This document shows positions 27,901 through 37,000 of a stretch of DNA of 64,000 bases, piece by piece. The stretch comes from Paenibacillus silviterrae (GTDB taxonomy: Bacteria > Bacillota > Bacilli > Paenibacillales > NBRC-103111). Positions within the stretch are counted from its first letter, which is position 1. Each line of letters starts with the position of its first letter. Position numbers and translations under genes: made by a program. The stretch lies in the NCBI RefSeq assembly GCF_030167925.1, contig NZ_JASKUT010000002.1, positions 992,001 to 1,056,000 of the forward strand, read 5' to 3'. The notes beneath the pieces were generated by a model, which was given only the letters and a program-made list of their open reading frames with translations, ran no database searches and was not told the origin of the DNA.

Positions 27901-30900
27901 TGTTTCCCAGCTCGGCCTGGTGTTCATGGTAACACCTGTAATCGTGACACCATCCACAACGGTTCCCACTGTATTGCCGTCGATAGAGGTGCCGTTGCCG
28001 TTGCCGTTCCCTTCCTCCCAGGAGCTCGTAATTCGGTGGACGTCAACGGTTTTGAAATTTTCCGAGGAGGCGCGGGTCTGCGTATGATACAGCTCCAGAT
28101 AAGCGCCCAGAATAGGCCTCGTTGGATCAATCATGGATACATCGAACTTGATGAGTCCGTATTTGTCATCCACGCCACCGCCGTTATAGCGGGCCATCTC
28201 AAACTCACCGTAGGCGCCATTGTTGTTGTTCAGCCCCTGCCAGTGGGACATAAGCGAGGCATCGGCAGCACCCTGATAGGCACTTATGCCTTGCTGCAGG
28301 ACCAGCTTGTTGCCGCCTGGATTGGGCATCGGCTCGTTGCCGGGCAGCTCTGGAGGCTGCGGAGGCTGCGGCCTGGCCACATTCAGCCTGGCGTTGTTTT
28401 CTATAATGACGGTTCCTGTCCCGAAATTGTAATATCGTTCCTCAGGTGTGGCACCGGGAAGGATATTGTTCCGGACTATGGTTGCTCCGGCCACAGGACT
28501 GTCGATCTGGAACCGGCTGGACGACGTATTCCGTTCGAAAACGTTATAAAGCAGATTCTGCTTAGGCGCAGGGAAGAAATCGTATCCTCCCGAGATCACG
28601 TAGAGCGAACCCACCTGATTGTTCTTCACCGTGTTGCCCATGGCGGAGACCGAACGGGGGGAATCGATCCGCAAGTTGCCGCCGAAACTGATGTTCGCCC
28701 GAGCACCGGAGGAATTCTTAATCACGTTGTAATAAGACGGGTGGTACGTAGTCAGATTCCGGTCAAAGCTGTTGATGGCGGTGCCTCCGTTGCCTGCAGT
28801 AGGGGAGCCGCTGTTACCAAGAACCGACCTGTTATTATCAAAAATATTGCCGACCACCTGCCCGTACATCCGCATGTCGTTACCCTTGTTATTGGATGCG
28901 GTATTATCAGTGACGATGTTTCTGTAGAAGAACCGACTGATGGCTACCCGGGAAGTCGTGTCGGGAACGATCGTCCAGCCCTTCTCCACAGTGATGGTAT
29001 CGCTTGTGTTGCCCGTAATTTTCCTGAATTGGCCAAGCCCCTTGCCTTCTACGACAAGGACGTATTCGTCTTTCAACACGTTGGAGCTCCAGCTCATGCC
29101 CTTGACCGTCGCTTGGTCGGACCCCGAAGCGCTTACGCTGCCATAATGGAGAATCTTGTTGCCCGAGCCGGTAAAATCCGTATCCACGTCCACCAACGCG
29201 TCGAACAGCAGAATCTCCCCGTCGTTCGTCGGTGACGATTCGTTGCCGATGTATTGCGTGTCGTTACGGGCGATGTAGTTCATGGCCGTTGGCTTGTAGG
29301 AACCCGAGCTGGGGTGCAGGGTGAAGTTAAAGCCTCGGGACCCGCCTCTTTTGCCAGAGTCGTCCCTTCCGTCAATCTTGTTTCCGGTAATGACATTCTG
29401 GTACGAATTGGTGAAGGTGACCGGAGTCCAGGCCTTTCCCCGGAAGGTATTGTTCGAGATCTTGCTATTATACAGCTTATACAGGTTGAGGGTACCACCG
29501 GACGTAATCTCGTTATTCTCCAGCAACACGCGGGTTAAGCCGCTGGCCCCTCCATCGCCCCAGATGCCGCCCATCATTGCCTTCTTGGCCGGGCCCGGGT
29601 ACCAGGTGTTAAGAATATTGTTGCGGATGGTGATGTCCTGCAGGCCGGCATGGATGACGATGCCCCGGTCGATGCTGTCGCTGCCCTCGATGCGGAGGCC
29701 TTCGATACCTGTTTTGGAGCCGGTGACGGTAATCATTTCCGGTCCTACGCCGGTATCCCTTCCCCCGATGGAGCCAGTGTCCAAGTACTTCAGGGTGGTT
29801 TTGTCCGCGCCTTGGCCCTTCAAGGTCACATTGGCCTTCAGCGTCAGCTTCTGGAGCTGGGCTTCAGGCTTGGCACCAACGGTTAGGGCTCCCTGAGGAG
29901 TACCCGTGAAAAATTCCATCTCGGCAATATAGCCTTTCTTCGCTGTATCGGGCTGAATGTAGCGCAGATAGCGAAAAGGGGTTGAGCTGTTCGTCGTCTT
30001 CACCACATTGCCGCTGAAGGAAGGCTTGGCCTCAACGGTATACAGATCCGTATAAGTGACATTGTCATTAGAGCCTTGGAACTTGCCCCCGATCATATCC
30101 GCATCAATGGTGGCATTGGTAGACGGACGCGGGAAGAACCGGATAACCGTCACGGGTTTAGCGTTGCCCTCCCCCAAATCAATACCCGTATAGCCGGGGC
30201 CCGTACCGGTGAAATCGAAGAATGTGGTGGAATTGGAGTCGAAAGCCCGAAAATATTCGCGGTCCGTCCCATAGGAGGGAGTCGCCCCGAAGGTGCTCTG
30301 ATCCACCAGCTTCGTCAAGCCGGCTGCAGGAAGTGTTCCTTCCTTGTCAAGATGGTATATACCCTCCGGCAGCAAGACCGTTCCGCCCCCGGCAGCATGG
30401 GCGGCGTCGATCGCCTTCTGGATGGCGGGTCCGTCATCCACTTCGTCATTGGGAATCGCTCCGTACAGCGGGTCCGTTACATTGTACACAGCCGTTGGCG
30501 GTGGCGCGTTGATCAGGGTGATGTCGGTTTTGCTCCAGCCAAATTCCCCGCCGTGGCCGTTGTTCACCCAAACCTCATCGTAGCTTCCTTCTGTAACCGA
30601 ATCCGGAACCTGAAACACCATCTCGTAAGGCGTGGCCGATTTCAGCGTTCCCTGGGTAAATTGCGAGGTTGTCTTGTTGCGCAAATAGACGCGGCTACCG
30701 CCGATACCCGACCCGTTATTATAGGTCAGATTGGTTCCGATCACGGTAACCTCCCGGGATACGGCGAGGTTCAAGGTGTTCGGATACACATACATCACAT
30801 CGGTTTTGTTGACGAACATGGGGTTGCTCCGACCGGCGGAATTTACCGCCCACACCACGTATTGCCCGTGCATCCAATTCGATGGAATAACGCCTGCGGC

Positions 30901-31218
30901 AGAGTTGGCATCCGATAGCAGCGGTGGCAGCAGCGCTTCCGGCTGTCCTGTGATGTCCGCCTCGCTTTTGTTCGCCGACATCTGCGCACCGACGGTTCCG
31001 TCGAAAATTGTATCCGGCAATAGCCGGATGCCGACCTGGCTGCCCACCAGATCCTGTCCGATGAGCTGCACAGTCTCATCAGGAGCCGCCATATTGGGAG
31101 CAACCTCCACGATAACCGGGACAGGCGCCCCTTCCGCTTGTGCCGAGAGCGGAGTGAAAGCGTTTGCCAAAATGCAAATCATCCATAATACGGTCAATCC
31201 AATCCTGATTCGTTTCAT
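24970..31218 (-). CDS. Giant SLH-anchored pectate-lyase-like multidomain surface enzyme
   Basis: This is a secreted 2082-residue protein. After a signal peptide (MKRIRIGLTVLWMICILANA) come IPT/TIG-like sandwiches, then a pectate-lyase-3-type helix start near residue 240 (YGAIPNDEVDDGPAIQKAID). A discoidin-like carbohydrate-binding insert (about 310-445) follows, then a right-handed beta-helix with many N-x-I repeats (about 446-940), a DNRLRE domain (about 970-1180), FN3 (about 1190-1280) and a malectin-like domain (about 1280-1440). Two cadherin-like repeats (about 1443-1610), a helical linker and three SLH repeats (about 1900-2082) that bind cell-wall polymer complete it. The ATG at 31218 is chosen over 31287 because it begins a proper signal peptide and has GGGAGG upstream, though 13 bases away. 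The helix catalytic residues cannot be assigned with certainty, so lyase versus hydrolase is open; the substrate is probably pectic. Confidence 0.85.
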   Translation of the reverse strand: MKRIRIGLTVLWMICILANAFTPLSAQAEGAPVPVIVEVAPNMAAPDETVQLIGQDLVGSQVGIRLLPDTIFDGTVGAQMSANKSEADITGQPEALLPPLLSDANSAAGVIPSNWMHGQYVVWAVNSAGRSNPMFVNKTDVMYVYPNTLNLAVSREVTVIGTNLTYNNGSGIGGSRVYLRNKTTSQFTQGTLKSATPYEMVFQVPDSVTEGSYDEVWVNNGHGGEFGWSKTDITLINAPPPTAVYNVTDPLYGAIPNDEVDDGPAIQKAIDAAHAAGGGTVLLPEGIYHLDKEGTLPAAGLTKLVDQSTFGATPSYGTDREYFRAFDSNSTTFFDFTGTGPGYTGIDLGEGNAKPVTVIRFFPRPSTNATIDADMIGGKFQGSNDNVTYTDLYTVEAKPSFSGNVVKTTNSSTPFRYLRYIQPDTAKKGYIAEMEFFTGTPQGALTVGAKPEAQLQKLTLKANVTLKGQGADKTTLKYLDTGSIGGRDTGVGPEMITVTGSKTGIEGLRIEGSDSIDRGIVIHAGLQDITIRNNILNTWYPGPAKKAMMGGIWGDGGASGLTRVLLENNEITSGGTLNLYKLYNSKISNNTFRGKAWTPVTFTNSYQNVITGNKIDGRDDSGKRGGSRGFNFTLHPSSGSYKPTAMNYIARNDTQYIGNESSPTNDGEILLFDALVDVDTDFTGSGNKILHYGSVSASGSDQATVKGMSWSSNVLKDEYVLVVEGKGLGQFRKITGNTSDTITVEKGWTIVPDTTSRVAISRFFYRNIVTDNTASNNKGNDMRMYGQVVGNIFDNNRSVLGNSGSPTAGNGGTAINSFDRNLTTYHPSYYNVIKNSSGARANISFGGNLRIDSPRSVSAMGNTVKNNQVGSLYVISGGYDFFPAPKQNLLYNVFERNTSSSRFQIDSPVAGATIVRNNILPGATPEERYYNFGTGTVIIENNARLNVARPQPPQPPELPGNEPMPNPGGNKLVLQQGISAYQGAADASLMSHWQGLNNNNGAYGEFEMARYNGGGVDDKYGLIKFDVSMIDPTRPILGAYLELYHTQTRASSENFKTVDVHRITSSWEEGNGNGNGTSIDGNTVGTVVDGVTITGVTMNTRPSWETGADTTLDSVVTSYVPGNWYHFDVTQAAKEWVLHPESNFGVVLLEDLPSRANGTRTFASSQNSNLSIRPKLTVFYSGDPIVPPVDSVPPGDVTEAVAVTADGMIKLTWKDSEDTDLMKVRVYADGRLLAEVDRGVQAAALNGLDNGRLYQLRIVSVDGSGNTSQGRALEAMPRSNQALFWKGINLNGQAVIINENPWVSYNQAKTEGLTVTAAGAAPTLGTTANFPLPFQDIYDVTHMLNTNVNASKKPLKLEQNVPNGSYRVYLWFIETSSDRSRSFNLDVEGRRAATQIGSEIRNRYARYGPYDTSVTDGALTLDIGNVKGDPVLSGLEIYKDYRSATLLKDLRVGGQTVTDFVYEPSDYTLFLPPFTTDVPHVAADGMDSSSMVTVTQAVYLPGTAEVRVQSADSRMESVYRVHFNLEEPSTNNLLADLTVNGATLYGFLPERTVYSLQLPYGTSVVPAVYGLAQDAKATVKIMLPLELPGSATVEIKAENGDKRLYTIQFTLASPPENPGSGNAGGQTSGSGNTTVTLPASEREAALNRAFALLKSEVTPEQLKSGLNEVLKTIASVPSSMFSLGNADGGPHATAKKELAAIVREAGAVLARLKQELTRTGHQDLVKALNNQLDIPVPGQGRTLVLSIPGDIVQALKETGLEVRLIMKDVVFGIPSEAWSTGAEATGVDLTVRGADQGDAKEAADRLAVNRGRMEGAYEKRSTLYEFGMMQPEGASGAARFNRDIHVELPYAAGSMDVSKLGVYLYNPERQTWDYVGGKVNEAAKTVAFTTGHFSSYTVMAYDKSFPDIVAHWAKKDIEAMASRHVADGADNGLFLPDQSVSRAEFAAWVVRGLGLAEATGGLKFGDVAADAWYAPYIVAVSSHGLMTGEEQGQFRPAAPITREEMAAVLVRALGTKAGAAAAGGSQQRFADQQDVSSWASGSVLTAARLGLVEGNEEGAFKPQDQATRAEALVIIGRWLKLQ

Positions 31219-31522
31219 ACTTGCTCTATGACCTCCCTGTATATGGGTATCGCGCTGGACCACCTGCATTCCTGGACCGGACACCACCGGGGACTGCGCT
31301 CTCCTATATAATGGTTCATGTACACTACGCCGTACAGTTTCTTCTGGTTGGATTTGTATGGTCGGCCTGTATGAATATGCCGCATTTGTCCTTAGAGAGC
31401 CGAGGGATTAGCCAGACCGTACCAACTATGCAAGCTACACAGCCCCGCAGATGCGGGGCTTCTTATGCTGGTTTCCTTGCCGGCTGAAGATCATCGGTGT
31501 TTGTGGATAGCGTACTTTTGGT
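31219..31522. other. Spacer between GH141-like and giant SLH genes
   Basis: About 300 bases without a gene. They hold the hairpin at 31441-31461 and the distant GGGAGG of the giant gene. No confident promoter pair was found. Confidence 0.5.
31441..31461 (-). terminator. GC-rich hairpin after the GH141-like gene
   Basis: AGCCCCGC and GCGGGGCT form an 8-bp stem with a short loop about 60 bases after the stop. No T run follows on the minus strand, so termination would be weak or Rho-dependent. Confidence 0.45.
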
Positions 31523-33481
31523 TTACGGCTGGATGCCCGCAACGTTCTGCGTATCGTTCCAGGCGCTCCAGGGCAGGTCAACAAACCCGAGCGGATAAGC
31601 AGGAGAGCCGGATTGCAGACGGTAATCCCCTCCGCTGTAGTTGACAAATAACGGATCGGAAATGACGGAATTCGTATCCTTGCCGCTGACCTTCGGCACA
31701 TTGTACAAATTATTATAATCCGTCGTGTAGGTGCCGCCGTTGAAATAATCCAGATATTTGGGCCATGATGCTGTTTTAGAATAAATGATGTTTTTCTCAA
31801 TGCTATTGTTGGAAGAAATCCTCTGGTTCGTTCCCCATTCCAACCGCACAAACTTGTCTTTACCGTCCTCGTGGCCAAGGCCTTTCCAGATGGTATTGCC
31901 AATAATGGCCACATTGTTGCGGATTACATTGTTGTCCCCCGCATGGACGAATACGGCTGCCCGGCTTTGGTCCTTGATAAAGTTACCCTGCACCGTCACG
32001 CCGCTCGTCTCGTCATCCAGATAGATGCCGTCCGAGCCATATGGATACTGGAAGATCGGCGTCGTCCAATTGGGCCGGAGCCCACCCGTATCCTCAATGT
32101 AGTTGTACTGGATCTTCGAATTGGTATTGGCCGCTCCCCTGCCCAGCATCTCAATGGCTCCGGTATCCGACGTATCCCGATTCGTATGCAGCACTTTGTT
32201 ATATTCGATCGTGTTATTGGTATTGTCGGTTGCCGCATCCCACTGCTTAATTGAGATGCCGTAGCGGGCCGTATACTCGATACGGTTGTTGTTGATCCGG
32301 TTGTTGTGGACGCCATAACCCCAAATGCCCGCCCCCATCTTCTTGACAAGGCCGATATGGTGGATATAGTTCCAATTGATGGCGTTACGGTCGGAGTCAT
32401 AGGCGATTTCGACCCCGCTATTGCCGGTTTGGGCGATTTCATTGTGGTTGATGGTATTGTCGCTCGATCCGATTAGCTTGAACCCTATACCTACGTTGAT
32501 TAGCCGGTTGTTGTAGAAGCCGTTGAAGCTCGCCCCGTTCTTCAGCTCAATGGCCGGGAGCGAATAAGGCGTGTCAGAGAGTGTCAGCCGCTCGATCGTG
32601 ACGTTATTGGCTCCGTCCAAAGACAGGATTGTGCGTCTCGGAACCACGGCCCCCTTGGACAACAGCGTCGATGCATTGGCGGGCTTGATGACGAGCCTGC
32701 TGTCCGATACCCGGTAGGCGAATTCGCCGGCTTCGTCGATGAAAGCCGGGTTGTTCAACAGCCGGTACGTACCGTTGGTCCCGACGGCGTACTTGGCATT
32801 GCTGGCCAGATTCATCGTCCGGTTCGCTTCGTCGATAGAGACAACACGCAGAAGATCGTTCTGCATCCGGGTCACAGCGTAGGTTTCCACCTGCAGATTG
32901 GAAACAAAATCGCCAGCCGTCACCTCTCCTGCCTTAAAGACGACCTTGTTCAAGGCCGTATTGGCATCCGCAAAATAGTGCCCATACGTATACGGGTTGG
33001 CCGCATCGTACAGCTTCTTCTCCGCGACGCGCTGCCGATGGCCGTCCACGGTCAGCTCCAAGTCGCTGGGCGTAGCAAGGGGAGCCGAATATAGACCCCC
33101 TGCCTCTGCAGTGAAGCCGGTCACCACTTGGCCGCCGCTCAAGACCGGGGTCTCCCCGTTATATGCCGTGAATTTGATGCCATTGTCGCTGGCATTCAGA
33201 ACGAGCGTGGACGCCATGTAGTAGCTGCCGCCGCGCACATACGTGGTTTTGATGGTGCTGGTGCGCATCACATCGCGCGCTTTACCAAGGGTCTTAAACG
33301 GGCCGTCCGTGCCGGTGCTGTTGGGGGCGGCAAGCGTGCCAGACCAGAGATCATTGCCGTTAGTGGCTACATAATAGGCGGACGCGGCTTCCGTCTTCGC
33401 CGGGTTCAGACCATTAAATCCGGCAAAAGCCACAATGGCCGTAAGCAGCCATTTGACACAAATTCCGATTGTACGTTTCAT
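31523..33481 (-). CDS. Secreted right-handed beta-helix glycosidase (GH141-like)
   Basis: This is a 652-residue secreted protein. The signal peptide ends near KTEAASA. The mature start YYVATNGNDLWSGTLAAPNS and TDGPFKTLGKARDVMR match the opening of GH141-type and related parallel beta-helix enzymes. Many short N-x-I-x-x-N coils follow (about residues 290-600: INHNEIAQTGNSGVEI, NRIEYTARYGISI, YNYIEDTGG). The C-terminus DYRLQSGSPAYPLGF is also typical. GAGGAG lies 8 bases before the ATG. Characterised GH141 members include an alpha-L-fucosidase acting on rhamnogalacturonan II and a xylanase, so a role in pectin or hemicellulose breakdown beside the pectin genes is reasonable. The family call is mine from motif memory and could equally be another beta-helix family. 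Confidence 0.75.
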   Translation of the reverse strand: MKRTIGICVKWLLTAIVAFAGFNGLNPAKTEAASAYYVATNGNDLWSGTLAAPNSTGTDGPFKTLGKARDVMRTSTIKTTYVRGGSYYMASTLVLNASDNGIKFTAYNGETPVLSGGQVVTGFTAEAGGLYSAPLATPSDLELTVDGHRQRVAEKKLYDAANPYTYGHYFADANTALNKVVFKAGEVTAGDFVSNLQVETYAVTRMQNDLLRVVSIDEANRTMNLASNAKYAVGTNGTYRLLNNPAFIDEAGEFAYRVSDSRLVIKPANASTLLSKGAVVPRRTILSLDGANNVTIERLTLSDTPYSLPAIELKNGASFNGFYNNRLINVGIGFKLIGSSDNTINHNEIAQTGNSGVEIAYDSDRNAINWNYIHHIGLVKKMGAGIWGYGVHNNRINNNRIEYTARYGISIKQWDAATDNTNNTIEYNKVLHTNRDTSDTGAIEMLGRGAANTNSKIQYNYIEDTGGLRPNWTTPIFQYPYGSDGIYLDDETSGVTVQGNFIKDQSRAAVFVHAGDNNVIRNNVAIIGNTIWKGLGHEDGKDKFVRLEWGTNQRISSNNSIEKNIIYSKTASWPKYLDYFNGGTYTTDYNNLYNVPKVSGKDTNSVISDPLFVNYSGGDYRLQSGSPAYPLGFVDLPWSAWNDTQNVAGIQP

Positions 33482-33639
33482 TCATTCATCTCCTCTTCTT
33501 GGGTTTGGTTCAGGCTCCAATCTTACACGGAACAATATCCGCATAAACCGTACACAATTCACCTCCCACGGAAAAATCCTATGTACCGGCAATCAACCCC
33601 ATGGCCGGCCAGAACTGGCAAACCGCTTCCGTCACGCCT

Positions 33640-33670
33640 TCGGCATCTCCTCTTTGCCACCAGATGCCGA
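33640..33670 (-). promoter_or_regulatory. Leader hairpin of the GH141-like gene
   Basis: A perfect 9-bp stem with a 13-base loop lies about 160-190 bases upstream of the GH141-like ATG on the same strand. There is no T run, so it is not a terminator. It may be a structured 5-prime leader; its function is unknown. Confidence 0.35.
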
Positions 33671-33880
33671 GGACGTAAGCAATCAGCCCACCGTCTTCAT
33701 AGTAATGGAAGCGCATTCATTTTTTACAGTACGAAATTATACGATTTGTTTGCTTTGTGTTATTAATTTATGGTATTTGTATACTTTTCCCTCGCCAAAG
33801 CCGTACCGCGCTTTATGGAAAGGATTCATGAGGTCGGATGGCTTTCGCTTGCCCATAATTTGCATATGGTGATCACGAAG

Positions 33881-33922
33881 CAAAAAAGACAAATAGCCGG
33901 ACAAGGATGAACCCTGTCCGGC
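33881..33922 (-). terminator. Terminator of the pectinesterase gene
   Basis: On the minus strand GCCGGACA pairs with TGTCCGGC (with an extra GG/CC inside), followed by a TATTTGTCTTTTTT tail. Confidence 0.85.
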
Positions 33923-34033
33923 CATTTTCCACGAAATACATTGTGATTTTGCGCTCCAAACGATCCCTTACTATCTAAGGCACTTGCGCATGGTTTCGAA
34001 TCTCTATGGTGTTAAGCTTCAACGCCAGGACGA

Positions 34034-37000
34034 TCACCGTTTGTTCACGGGTAATGTTGGCCTTTGGCTAGGAGCTTCCTTCCTGCTACCCGGGACATCG
34101 CCGGCAGAATTTCTGCCAGGATTATTATCCCGGTTGTCGTGGTCGGTTTTTACCGTTACGGTTGGGCCGATGGTACTCCAATTCCCAGCTGCATCCGCAG
34201 CTTTCACCGCATAAGTATATTCGGTGTCCTTAACCAAACCGGTGACATTGAAGGTGGTCACATTGCCAAGAGAAGCTATTTCCGTGTACGTAGCGCCTGT
34301 CACCGTATAAATTTTGTAGCCGGTCACTCCGACATTGTCGGATGCACCTGTCCAGGTTAAGGTCAATCCGGTTTTCGTTACATTGGACGCAACTAACGTT
34401 CCATTGGTCCACACAGGAGCTGTTGTATCCGGTGTCGGATTTGTAGTTCCGGATGTCACTTCTACACCGTCAACAACCAATTTGATGTCGCTAAAGGTTA
34501 TATCCGCGTTACGTGCGACAAACATACCTACGTATACGTAATCCGAATCGATGCTTGTGAGTTTAAAATCAAACCCTCCGGTTATAGCTGCTTCATTTCC
34601 AAATTTAACTGCATAACCGTCTGAATTGCTTGTAATAGAAAGATCTACGGTATCTCCTGCAGAAATTGGGTTTGCAGCGGTTCCACCTTGGGTAAGTACG
34701 CCACTCTTTCTAGCGAAACCGTTCCAGTATCCTCCTGTTGCTGCCTTTGTGAGCTTTAAAGGTGCTGCTGCGACATAATCCCCCATAGTCGAGTTTATAT
34801 AAGAATCGATATACATTTCGTCCCTGGCCATCAGACCAAAGGATACTTGATCATTGAGATCAAAGCGATTTATTTTAGCTTTTGCTGTTAGAGCAAATGT
34901 ACTGTTAGCAGGTACTTTATAATAATACATGGCAAATCCATCCGTACCGCTGGCTATTTTCCCTTTATTATTTGCCACTGCAATATGCATGTTTCCATTG
35001 CTGTCTGTTTCCAGGGTGTGATTTGCAGTGCTTGGATTACCGCCAACATCGCCGAATACAGTCCCTTTCCATATACCATGATCACTCCACAAGGTACTTT
35101 GCGGCAATTCACCGCTATATGGCGGTTCTTGGTAGTTAGGATTTGAAACTAACGTATCTGCTTTCGTTGGCGCTGCGGCATGGATCACATGCTCTGCAAG
35201 TCCGCTTACACCTAATTCTTTGATTGCCTTTGTTACAAGGTATGCATTATATTTACCGCCCCAGATATTGGTGTGTGTATTATCCACACTTGACGGCTTC
35301 GATGATGTCCATGCATGCAGATATAGAGTTTCACTCGAGCCTAATTGGTCATATAAATTTTTGGTCAATGCAGTCATATCAACTACCGGGATATTCAACG
35401 CTGTTCCCAAATCCCTAATGGCCTGCGGGTAATCTCCGCCTGCAAAATCCCCGGTCGTTGCTGTAATATGAAGATTGGAATGACTCCACACCCCTGTGTC
35501 GGTCCTTCTAACGATAGGAGTAGTAAGTATTACTTGAGTTCCCGCCGCCTGAGCCGGTTTGATATAGTTTTCATATAATGAATTCGCAAATGAACCTTGA
35601 TCCAAATAAGTTCCGTTCGGATTTGTATACCTTTCCGCTTCTGTTTTTTCATCATTATGGCCAAACCCGATGAGTAAATAATCTCCGTTTTTCATTCCGC
35701 TGAGCAAGGTCCGATACTCCGGATCGACGGTATAGCTCTTGGAGCTTCTTCCTGACAAGGCAAGATTTTGTATGGTGAAGGAGCCATCCAGATAATTTCC
35801 AATCTGAGTACCCCATCCATACCTTGGATAATAGTAATTATCCGCAAAAGAGCTTACGGTCGAATCCCCGACTATCCAAATCGTTGAAGCAGGAGTATCT
35901 TTTGCTGTAACGGTCAACTTTATTGTAACTCCTGCGGCAAAGCCATCTACTGTTCCGTGAACGTCCATCGTTCCCACCTTTGTAGTGTCAACCGCATCCC
36001 AGGTGACACCTACATCCTTTTGTGTTCCATCACTGTATACTGCTGTTACCGTTTGTGGAAGCGTAATCGTTCCGCCTTGTGTAACTGTCTTATCTGCAGG
36101 TTGTACGATTGAAGTTATGATGGGCTGCTGCGATGCGGCAGAAAGACCATCAATAAGGGCCTGCGTCTCACCGGTCCAATACGTATTTAGCTGATTTGTA
36201 TAAACGCCGCCTGCATCAGGGGTAAATACACTTACTTTACTGCGTGAATCCACTTCAAATTGTACGCTATTCTTACTGTCTACGCCACCTACTCTCACAG
36301 GTGGGATAACATAGTTAGAGATGTTAAATCCAAGGCCTTTTATTTCTTTAGCAATGAAGCCGCCGTTATAAAAACCTCCGATTTTATTATTATGAGTTGA
36401 ATCTGCAGGAACCATGATGGCCTTTGCTGAAGGGGAGCTTCCATTATTTGCTGCAGGATCATTCTTGTATGCCTTCTCAAAGGAAGCTTTGGTTAACTCA
36501 AACATATCAATAACTTGAACTCCCTGCTCCTCACCTAACTGTTCAACAGCTCTTACATAAGCATTATTGGAAGTTGTAATCGTTCCTGTTGTGGCATCCG
36601 TAGCATCATGATGAGGTCTTATTGTGCCATCCGCGATAAAATACTGTCTTGCAACGGGAGTAACTAAAACAGGTGTTGCCCCCGCATTTCTTGCTACATC
36701 AATATACTGCTGTAGATACCACTTAAAGGTACCGCTTGTATATGGATAATATTCTGCGCCGTACTGTGCTGCAAGAGTTGCCGGAGTTGGTTGTTTCACG
36801 CCCGGATTTGAAGGATAAATGCCATTTGCATCCGGTTCTCCCATAGAAACGAATCTCTCTAAGAGATATCCTTGTTGATTTGCCGAATCATTATGTCCAA
36901 ACTGAATCAGCATATAGTCGCCTGTTTTAATAGTATTAGCAATTTTATTAAGGCTTCCCTCATTGATAAAGCTTCTGGAGCTTCTGCCTCCGTTGGCATA

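Larger units (their letters stand above)
33482..34033. other. Long spacer upstream of the GH141-like gene
   Basis: About 550 bases separate two minus-strand genes. The far end holds the terminator of the pectinesterase gene (33881-33922). A TATAAT without a good -35 lies near 33733-33738. A stable hairpin, TCGGCATCT (33640-33648) with AGATGCCGA (33662-33670), sits in the likely leader of the GH141-like gene. The 62-residue frame on the minus strand (33737-33925) begins inside the terminator and is rejected. Confidence 0.55.

Noticed and set aside
27802..29235. 477-residue plus-strand frame
   Set aside because: It is antisense to the repetitive beta-helix part of the giant SLH enzyme and has no family motif.
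33737..33925. 62-residue minus-strand frame
   Set aside because: It starts inside the pectinesterase terminator hairpin, has no ribosome site and no recognisable domain.
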